Below the pieces are notes generated by a model that was not told the origin of the DNA, did no database searches, and saw only the letters and a list, made by a program, of their open reading frames with translations. From a candidate division TA06 bacterium (lineage in GTDB: Bacteria > Hydrothermota > DG-26 > E44-bin18 > JADFOU01): 10,207 nt of DNA. How positions within the stretch are numbered: position 1 is the stretch's first letter; the number at the start of each line of letters is the position of its first letter. Shown here one piece after another: positions 5,642-10,207 of this stretch. A program made the translations under genes and the position numbers. The DNA is taken from the NCBI GenBank assembly GCA_022562655.1, contig JADFOU010000049.1, forward strand, positions 1-10,207, read 5' to 3'.

Positions 5642-7318
5642 CTACAGTTCACCAAAGAATTTCAAGATCTCCCTTGCAACAGTGGCGAGAGGTTCACCCG
5701 TAAGAGAATCTAATTTGATGGGATACAGGGGAAAGGTGAACCCAGCGGTTTTCGAATAGGTCAGGACATCTCCCGTCACAGGGTCTGCTGTGGAGGGACG
5801 TTGAAAGAGGAAACCTACAATACACCCGCTGCTGCATTCAAATCTCGGGTCATCCGTAGCGGAATCAAAAAGATAGAGACGCTCGAAGTTTATGAAGTTT
5901 GTAACAATGGCGATCTCGACATTCACGAGTTTACCCTCATCCGTTGGGAAGATCTTGGAAGTATCTATATCGAGACGGGGAAAGCCGGACATCGGCTTGG
6001 CACCAATAAAATCAGCGGCAGCCTGCAGATCCAATGTGTCAATCCCAAAATAGGTTTCTAAAGAGATTACTGCATTCATCTGACTAAAAATTTTGTTTCC
6101 CCCTATCCAGAGATTTCCCCCCACATCCAGATAGTCAGCCAAAACCTCCTGGGCAACTGGAATACTTCTATCGTCAGTGTGGTAGATGATGGTGGAATAG
6201 GGAGCCAGGTCCTGTGGAGTCAAGAGAGGAGATTCATCGGATCGATCCAAGGTATCAGAAGATATACCCGCCTTTTCCAGAATAAGCCTGTAGAATTCGT
6301 CCACCTCTTCATCATCGGGAAGACCTGGAAAACCACGATTATCATTCTTTGTTGCGTCAACCACAAGTACCCCTTGATTCATCATGGGTGTGACCGTGAA
6401 GATGGAGCGAGAGGCGTTCCAACCAATTGCGAGGGCATCGTCTCTCGATCTCACATAGAGGGTATGGAGTCCATCTTGAGCAAAAGCTGGGGTGTTATTC
6501 TCCGTAAAGACCACCTCATCTTCCTCAGACCATTCGGACCAGTTCCAAGTCGGATCTGGATCCCAGACATAGGAGAACTCGTAAGGAACCGTTTGCTCTT
6601 CAGTCTCTGTGGCTATAAATTTGAAGGGGATCCCCTTCCAGGTCAGGGTCGTATCCTCAAGAACAAAAAGCATCTCTCCATCGTCGGGTGAACCTGTTGA
6701 GTCAAAGGAAACTACGGGCACTTCATTATTCTTACGAAAGAGAACCACACTGGCAAGCCTTTTGGTTTTTCCTTGCAAGGAGAGGACGCCCTGGTCATCT
6801 TCCGAGATTACATAAAAGACAACGGTCTCAAGGGTATCCGATGCCGGAAGTTTTACCGCCAAAGACTGATCTTCCTCCCAATTCCAGAGGGTCTCAGAGA
6901 CCTCCACGGGCTCTTTAATCGTGTCATCGTCGATGATGGTGATTCGATACTTTTCTGCAAAATTGTGAGTAGTATCATTAAAGGTGTACCAAAAACCCAC
7001 CACATCCCCATCGATATCCGTACCTTTCCATTGAATGAGGCGAGGTTGACTGAAGAAGATATTGTAGAGAGAGTCCAAGAAAAAAGCATCGTTATAGAGA
7101 GAGTCTATACATGAGGGGTCCACTCCCGATGAGTCAGTGCAGAGTTGTGTGATGAGGGAGTCGAGGAAGGACGGGTCGGAGATCTCAGCGATATTTGTCA
7201 ATTCGATCGTGGGCGGCAGGTTGTCATTGGGAGTGCCATAGGGCAGTTTCCGGCAGGAATAGAGGACAACAAGAAATCCAAAAAGAAGAATTGTTCCAAA
7301 AATCTTATATTGCTTCAT
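5642..7318 (-). CDS. Large lipoprotein: Ig/FN3-like domains plus GATase-like C-terminal domain
   Basis: 558 residues from the ATG at 7316-7318. MKQYKIFGTILLFGFLVVLYS then Cys22 is a good lipobox (LYSC). The frame continues four codons up to a TTG at 7330, but the ATG starts directly at the signal peptide. Neither start has a well-spaced Shine-Dalgarno, although GAAGGG abuts the ATG. After a PPTIELTNI linker comes an insertion with three DPSFLDSL-like octads (7052-7180). Next are Ig/FN3-like sandwiches at about 90-190 (LIQWKGTDIDGDVVGFWYTF) and 200-310 (WKGIPFKFIATETEEQ, DGLHTLYVRSRDD). Residues ~313-558 form a GATase-like region: GVLVVDATKND, DLAPYSTIIYHTDD, LADYLDVGGNLWIGGNKIF, ending AREILKFFGEL. 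No cysteine occupies the expected nucleophile position. It is the first gene of the probable three-gene operon with the smaller lipoprotein and the Kelch protein. Its architecture echoes the next gene, suggesting related roles at the cell envelope; function unknown. Confidence 0.7.
   Translation of the reverse strand: MKQYKIFGTILLFGFLVVLYSCRKLPYGTPNDNLPPTIELTNIAEISDPSFLDSLITQLCTDSSGVDPSCIDSLYNDAFFLDSLYNIFFSQPRLIQWKGTDIDGDVVGFWYTFNDTTHNFAEKYRITIIDDDTIKEPVEVSETLWNWEEDQSLAVKLPASDTLETVVFYVISEDDQGVLSLQGKTKRLASVVLFRKNNEVPVVSFDSTGSPDDGEMLFVLEDTTLTWKGIPFKFIATETEEQTVPYEFSYVWDPDPTWNWSEWSEEDEVVFTENNTPAFAQDGLHTLYVRSRDDALAIGWNASRSIFTVTPMMNQGVLVVDATKNDNRGFPGLPDDEEVDEFYRLILEKAGISSDTLDRSDESPLLTPQDLAPYSTIIYHTDDRSIPVAQEVLADYLDVGGNLWIGGNKIFSQMNAVISLETYFGIDTLDLQAAADFIGAKPMSGFPRLDIDTSKIFPTDEGKLVNVEIAIVTNFINFERLYLFDSATDDPRFECSSGCIVGFLFQRPSTADPVTGDVLTYSKTAGFTFPLYPIKLDSLTGEPLATVAREILKFFGEL
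7052..7180 (-). repeat. Triplicated DPSFLDSL-type octad within the lipoprotein
   Basis: The encoded segment carries DPSFLDSL, DPSCIDSL and DAFFLDSL separated by 11 and 2 residues. It sits between the conserved-looking NLPPTIELTNI linker and the first Ig-like domain, where related proteins as I recall them pass directly from one to the other. It is probably an acidic helical insertion or linker and includes two cysteines (LCTDSSGVDPSC). Confidence 0.5.
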
Positions 7319-7370
7319 CCCTTCTATCAAATAAATTCTATTAATTTTTTCTCATTTACATTCTTCTGTC

Positions 7371-7405
7371 TACTGCTTCTGCCACTGCCTTCTGCTACTG
7401 CTTGC
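7371..7405. repeat. Short degenerate tandem repeat, unit about (T/C)ACTGC(C)TTCTGC
   Basis: Three imperfect copies at 7371-7382, 7383-7395 and 7396-7405 have a period of 12-13 bases. They lie between the PorV-like gene and the lipoprotein start and directly abut the palindrome at 7404-7476. Non-coding in the minus-strand gene order; function unknown. Confidence 0.5.
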
Positions 7406-7476
7406 CATGTCCTCAACTCTGAGGCTCGGATTCGAAGACCTGCCTGCCGGACAGGCAGGGAGCTCAGTCGAATGGC
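7404..7476. repeat. Nested palindromic repeat in the gap after the PorV-like gene
   Basis: A central stem CCTGCCTG (7439-7446) and CAGGCAGG (7452-7459) surrounds the loop CCGGA. Outside it, ATTCGA (7430-7435) pairs with TCGAAT (7468-7473). At the ends GCCAT (7404-7408) faces ATGGC (7472-7476). It lies immediately after the PorV-like stop on the minus strand. The hairpin is followed by TCTTCG rather than a T-run, so a Rho-independent terminator is doubtful. The TTCGACT-type arm resembles intergenic palindromes that I recall from many environmental bacterial genomes. Confidence 0.6.
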
Positions 7477-7493
7477 CACCTGCCACTGAAGTC

Positions 7494-8483
7494 TCATTTC
7501 CACGCTATCCCAAGGGAGAGTCTATGAAGAATTCCGAGAGTTCCAAAATCCGTAGCCGCATAATCCAGTTTGATATCGAGAACATTTACGGGTATCTTAA
7601 AACCTGTACCTGCAGACCATTTCTCCGTATCGGTGCCGATTCCAAACTTGGTCTTCGGTTGGAGGATCCCCTCCTCCTCTTCAAATGTGTCCCACCTGAC
7701 GCCCCACTTCACTCCTCCCCTCAAGAAGAAGAGGTCATTAAATCCATATTCCATCCCGATGATCCCCCGCTCAAAATTGTCGTTGGGGTGACTTCCCTCC
7801 ACGTCCACGAGAAGACGATGGTACTCTGTGTCAATGGGTAGAGCGGAGATACCCACCTTGAAGTTCAAAGGAAGGGGAAAGGAATCTCGGGTATAAGTGA
7901 GATCGGGTCCGAAGTTGGTGATGGACATCGCTACTTTCAGAGATTTGAAGTTTGTATCATAAATGGTCCCCACATCCCCCGCAAACCCGAAGACCTCCTC
8001 ATCCGCCAGATATTCATAGAGGGCTTTGAGGGTAATCCCAGCGGAGAATTGGGGAGTGAGTTTCCGGGCATAGGAGAGTCCAAAGGCGTAGTCTCCAAAG
8101 GAGAAAGACCGACCCGTCCCCGTAGGGTACCTGTTGTCCGTCTCAAGCAAATCCTCTCCCAAGGAGAGGATGGTAAGACTGGCTCCAACGGCATCAAAAG
8201 GAGAGAGGGGACGGGCATAACCCAGATAGTCAATGTTGATATCTGCCGGATACGCCGTACGAGCGGCAATCGCCTCTGAACCTTCCAACAGGGCGATTCC
8301 AGCTGGGTTATAGTAAAGGGCAGTGACATCATCCGCAATGGCGACGAAAGCCTCACTCATCCCAAAGGCCCTTGCCCCAACACCCACCTGCAAGAACTGG
8401 AGCCCAGCCGTCCCCACCTTGGACTGGGGGAAGACGGTGAGAGGAATCGCGAGAAGGAAAACGAGAATTGTGAGTTTCTTCAT
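7494..8483 (-). CDS. PorV/PorQ-family outer-membrane beta-barrel protein (UPF0164-like)
   Basis: 329 residues. MKKLTILVFLLAIPLTVFPQ is a signal peptide. It is followed by the hallmark N-terminal block of the family: KVGTAGLQFLQVGVGARAFG, then MSEAFVAIADDVTALYYNPA at residues ~42-61. The remainder alternates short aromatic and glycine strands (INIDYLGYARPL, FSFGDYAFGLSYARKL, LFFLRGGVKWGV, ILHRLSLGIAWK) as expected for an outer-membrane barrel, and it ends in a strand with a terminal aromatic-Lys. In Bacteroidetes PorV is an outer-membrane partner that receives type IX secretion cargo and links it to the sortase PorU. Paralogues are abundant in FCB candidate phyla and often sit beside a sorting-domain protein, as here after the 8657 reading frame. 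The start is supported by TGGAGT eight bases upstream (8491-8496). Family confident; which paralogue (PorV, PorQ or other) is not decided. Confidence 0.9.
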   Translation of the reverse strand: MKKLTILVFLLAIPLTVFPQSKVGTAGLQFLQVGVGARAFGMSEAFVAIADDVTALYYNPAGIALLEGSEAIAARTAYPADINIDYLGYARPLSPFDAVGASLTILSLGEDLLETDNRYPTGTGRSFSFGDYAFGLSYARKLTPQFSAGITLKALYEYLADEEVFGFAGDVGTIYDTNFKSLKVAMSITNFGPDLTYTRDSFPLPLNFKVGISALPIDTEYHRLLVDVEGSHPNDNFERGIIGMEYGFNDLFFLRGGVKWGVRWDTFEEEEGILQPKTKFGIGTDTEKWSAGTGFKIPVNVLDIKLDYAATDFGTLGILHRLSLGIAWK

Positions 8484-8507
8484 CTTTGAAACTCCATATT
8501 AGAGGAA

Positions 8508-8578
8508 CCACGAGATTCCACGAGAATATCTTTTGTTTTTACGAAGAGTATCAAAATCTGTGTTAATCTTGTGTAATC
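8508..8578. repeat. Period-10 tandem repeat remnants between genes
   Basis: CCACGAGA occurs at 8508-8515 and 8518-8525. Further on, AATC occurs at 8555-8558, 8565-8568 and 8575-8578 in TGTGTT/TTGTGT spacing. Both sets have an exact 10-base period, about one helical turn. The stretch lies upstream of the PorV-like gene on the minus strand, outside its ribosome binding site. I recall similar AATCTGTGTTAATC and CACGAGATTCCACGA text in intergenic DNA of other environmental bacteria; this needs a search. No promoter hexamers are convincing here. Confidence 0.4.
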
Positions 8579-8656
8579 CCTGGCCAGTCGCCCCGAGCCC
8601 GATTCTCCCTTTGCCCAACCCACGGGCGGGCAGGACAGGCTTGTGGTTTCATTCCC

Positions 8657-10207
8657 TTACTTGATGACAACGAACTTTCCAATCTGAGAATTCCCTATAA
8701 TCTTCCCACTCTCATCCAGTTCTTCGCAACTGAAGAGATAGATGCCGGATACAATTGCCTGGAGGTCTCGGGAGACGAGGTTCCAGGAGGCTGAAGTGGA
8801 AGAGGCCATTGGGTCGCTGGGATCCGGGTGGTTGATCTCATTTATCAGGTCCCCATCTAAGGTGTAGATCCTGATCCGGCACCGGGCAGGGAGGTGGATG
8901 AATTGGATCCGCCTGTCCTGCTCAATCCAGCCGGATCCATCCCAGTCCTCCCATTTCTCTGCTTCATACCTCCCCCCACTACCTGAGAGGTCAGCCCGAT
9001 AGGGGTTGGGAACCACAATCGCATTCAGTTTATCCTTTCTCACCTCATCCACAGAAGGAGAGGGGAGGATCCGTTTCACATTCACCCCTACACTACTCTC
9101 TAAAGGAGGCACCTCGAAGACCACAATTCCATTCTTCACCTGTTCAAATCCCTTGTCAAAAGAGGTGACGGAATAGAAGACAGGGTAGTAGGGGCGACCC
9201 GGAATATCATCGAAGTGGTATTCGATGAGGGTATCGGATCCTGTTATGGTGGTATCAGGGGTTAGGTCTCCAAATCCTATGTCAAGACCAAAACCGTTGG
9301 TTTTATCATATTCCCCGAGGAGATGGAAGTCGGCGATTTGGCCGGAGTAACTCCGATAGATTCGATAGCCTTCAAAGTCCCTCGCCTGTTCAGGATCTCC
9401 GAGGGCGATGATGAAGGGGTCAATGGTATTTTCAGGAGAGTTGTCCCAGATGAGTTCTACCCGGCTGCTCGTAACATTCAAATTGAGAACAGGTGAGGGG
9501 GGTGGGGGTGGTCCCCGGAAATCGGGGAGGCTGTCTCCGAGGCGAAAGTCGCCTCCTCTCAGAGAGGCGAATTTTGCCTGATAGGCTTTGAACCAGTCGC
9601 TTGTGGGATCAGTAGGGGCGGGAGCCTGACGGGCGGTGGACCAGCCGGGGTTGTCAAACATGAATTGTGCCCAGAAGGCGTTGAGGGCAAAATCCTCAAA
9701 GTTGTGGGGGGGACCAGGGGCAGGATCACATCCCCCCTCATGGAACCGCTCTGCGGCGAGATAGGCGATGACGACCTGCACGGAGTCGCCAGCAGGAAGC
9801 CCTTTTCCGGGAAATTCCTCCACAGGTCCAAAAGAGAAGAGGTAACGGGTATCTGCACCAAAAGGGGGAACGAGGGGCGTGGGCGGCGGCTCCTCCTCCT
9901 GGTCGGGGTCGAACTCCCCGGCGGCGACGATGTCGTTTTCCACTTCAACGATGGTAATCTTGGCGGCCGTGGCCATGATGGGGTTGAAGTTGCGCTGGGC
10001 CAGGCGAAACTGTAGGTTGCCCAGGGTGTCGGCTTTCCAGGCCCGTATAAACGCGTAGTCGGCGGGCAGCGGGTACTCCAGCACGTAGATCCGGCCGTTG
10101 ATCTCCCGGTGCTCCTTCCCCTCGGCCAGCTCGGTACCCACGCTGGTGGGAGTGAAAAAGCCTCCGATGCCGGCGCCGGCACAGCGGATGCGCTCCGCCA
10201 GGGTACC
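8657..10207 (-). CDS. Chimeric open frame: CoA-transferase A fragment joined to C-terminal part of a T9SS-sorted secreted protein
   Basis: The frame is open from the right edge to the TAA at 8657-8659. A GTG at 10139-10141 could serve as a start, but the codons upstream of it still match CoA-transferase, so it is internal. Counting from that GTG, residues 1-81 are CoA-transferase and residues from ~85-93 to 494 are a secreted protein. The secreted part has DTRYLFSFGP with GDSVQVVIAYLAAERF (98-133), an FN3-like region at ~216-335 (VELIWDNSPEN, DFEGYRIYRS, YYPVFYSVTSFDKG), and a C-terminal sorting domain from ~373 (IVVPNPYRADLSG, CRIRIYTLDGDLI, SGIYLF, IGKFVVIK). An exported protein would need a signal peptide, which this frame lacks because its true 5' part is missing. 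It precedes the PorV-like gene by 173 bases, a usual pairing for such cargo. The secreted half is confidently an FCB-type cargo; whether the joined frame exists in a cell is doubtful. Confidence 0.7.
   Translation of the reverse strand, partial: GTLAERIRCAGAGIGGFFTPTSVGTELAEGKEHREINGRIYVLEYPLPADYAFIRAWKADTLGNLQFRLAQRNFNPIMATAAKITIVEVENDIVAAGEFDPDQEEEPPPTPLVPPFGADTRYLFSFGPVEEFPGKGLPAGDSVQVVIAYLAAERFHEGGCDPAPGPPHNFEDFALNAFWAQFMFDNPGWSTARQAPAPTDPTSDWFKAYQAKFASLRGGDFRLGDSLPDFRGPPPPPSPVLNLNVTSSRVELIWDNSPENTIDPFIIALGDPEQARDFEGYRIYRSYSGQIADFHLLGEYDKTNGFGLDIGFGDLTPDTTITGSDTLIEYHFDDIPGRPYYPVFYSVTSFDKGFEQVKNGIVVFEVPPLESSVGVNVKRILPSPSVDEVRKDKLNAIVVPNPYRADLSGSGGRYEAEKWEDWDGSGWIEQDRRIQFIHLPARCRIRIYTLDGDLINEINHPDPSDPMASSTSASWNLVSRDLQAIVSGIYLFSCEELDESGKIIGNSQIGKFVVIK
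9881..9904 (-). other. Junction between two unrelated coding sequences (low-complexity EEEPPP)
   Basis: The minus strand reads GAC-CAG, three Glu codons, then three Pro codons. CoA-transferase similarity ends at GEFDPDQ (about 9899-9919), where family members continue with a HTPG-type segment. Secreted-protein similarity is clear from about 9845 downward (DTRYLFSFGP). Hand counts give 117/180 G+C at 9961-10140 against 29/60 at 9421-9480 and 29/60 at 9241-9300. The GGAGGAGGAG/CCGCCGCCC repeat could provide short overlap for a false join. Confidence 0.7.
9899..10207 (-). CDS. scoA: 3-oxoacid CoA-transferase subunit A, internal fragment (both ends missing)
   Basis: About 103 codons of a family I CoA-transferase alpha subunit (ScoA/AtoD type). 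These enzymes move CoA between succinyl- or acetyl-CoA and 3-oxoacids in the cytoplasm; the catalytic glutamate is on subunit B. Visible family motifs in order: GTLAERIRCAGAGIGGFFTP, VGTELAEGKE, YVLEYPLPADYAFIRAWKAD, TLGNLQF, RNFNPIMATAAKITIVE and GEFDPDQ. By comparison with E. coli AtoD from memory this corresponds to roughly residues 100-200 of ~220, so the N-terminal half is beyond the window and the last ~20 residues are replaced. G+C is near 65%, well above the rest of the window. No subunit B gene follows, although the two are normally adjacent. The symbol is by family; scoA and atoD cannot be separated here. Confidence 0.9.

Noticed and set aside
6179..6691. 170-codon plus-strand open frame
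   Set aside because: It is antisense to the large lipoprotein gene and lacks any domain signature. The lipoprotein reading has a lipobox and ordered domains.
9559..10182. 207-codon minus-strand frame overlapping the chimeric frame
   Set aside because: It is Pro/Ser/Arg-rich out-of-frame text typical of GC-rich shadows, whereas the overlapping frame shows CoA-transferase and secreted-protein motifs.
10132..10207. GGTACC at 10132-10137 and again as the last six bases
   Set aside because: Two KpnI sites near the edge could hint at a cloning origin, but both fall in normal CoA-transferase codons (GGT-ACC), so chance is enough.

Overview
All credible genes in this window lie on the minus strand, so the biological order runs from high to low coordinates. 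The gene set is typical of an uncultured Gram-negative bacterium of the FCB group or a related candidate phylum (KSB1, Zixibacteria, WOR-3 and similar). The evidence is a PorV/PorQ-type outer-membrane protein, secreted proteins ending in a FlgD-like / type IX secretion (T9SS) sorting domain, two lipoproteins, and GC near 50%. The exact phylum cannot be fixed from this window.

Layout in transcription order: (1) 10207-8657 is an open reading frame cut by the window edge. Its first ~100 codons are a high-GC fragment of 3-oxoacid CoA-transferase subunit A. The rest is the C-terminal part of an FCB-type secreted, T9SS-sorted protein. The two unrelated halves meet in frame at a low-complexity stretch at about 9881-9904. 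(2) 8483-7494 encodes a PorV/PorQ-family (UPF0164-like) beta-barrel protein. (3) 7318-5642, 5614-4517 and 4503-1777 are closely spaced and probably one operon: a large lipoprotein, a smaller lipoprotein, and a 908-residue secreted protein made of Kelch repeats, four CARDB-like repeats and a sorting domain. Both lipoproteins end in a glutamine-amidotransferase-like (flavodoxin-fold) region without a catalytic cysteine. (4) 1630-845 encodes a class I SAM-dependent methyltransferase, bounded by palindromic repeats upstream and an AT-rich repeat patch downstream. (5) 765-1 is the N-terminal 255 codons of another secreted protein that runs off the left edge.

How the genes may work together is inference. 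PorV binds T9SS cargo at the outer membrane, and the Kelch protein and the two edge proteins look like cargo for such a route. The lipoproteins could be surface or periplasmic partners of the Kelch protein. No T9SS core genes (porU, porK-N, sov) are in the window, so secretion is argued only from PorV and the sorting domains.

Four of the intergenic gaps (766-844, 1631-1776, 7319-7493, 8484-8656) are rich in short palindromes and tandem repeats. The gaps inside the lipoprotein/Kelch operon are only 27 and 13 bases and hold Shine-Dalgarno sequences. I see no tRNA, rRNA, CRISPR array, transposase or convincing intrinsic terminator. The most notable item is the CoA-transferase/T9SS chimera at the right edge; an assembly or amplification chimera is the leading explanation, with a real gene fusion as the alternative.
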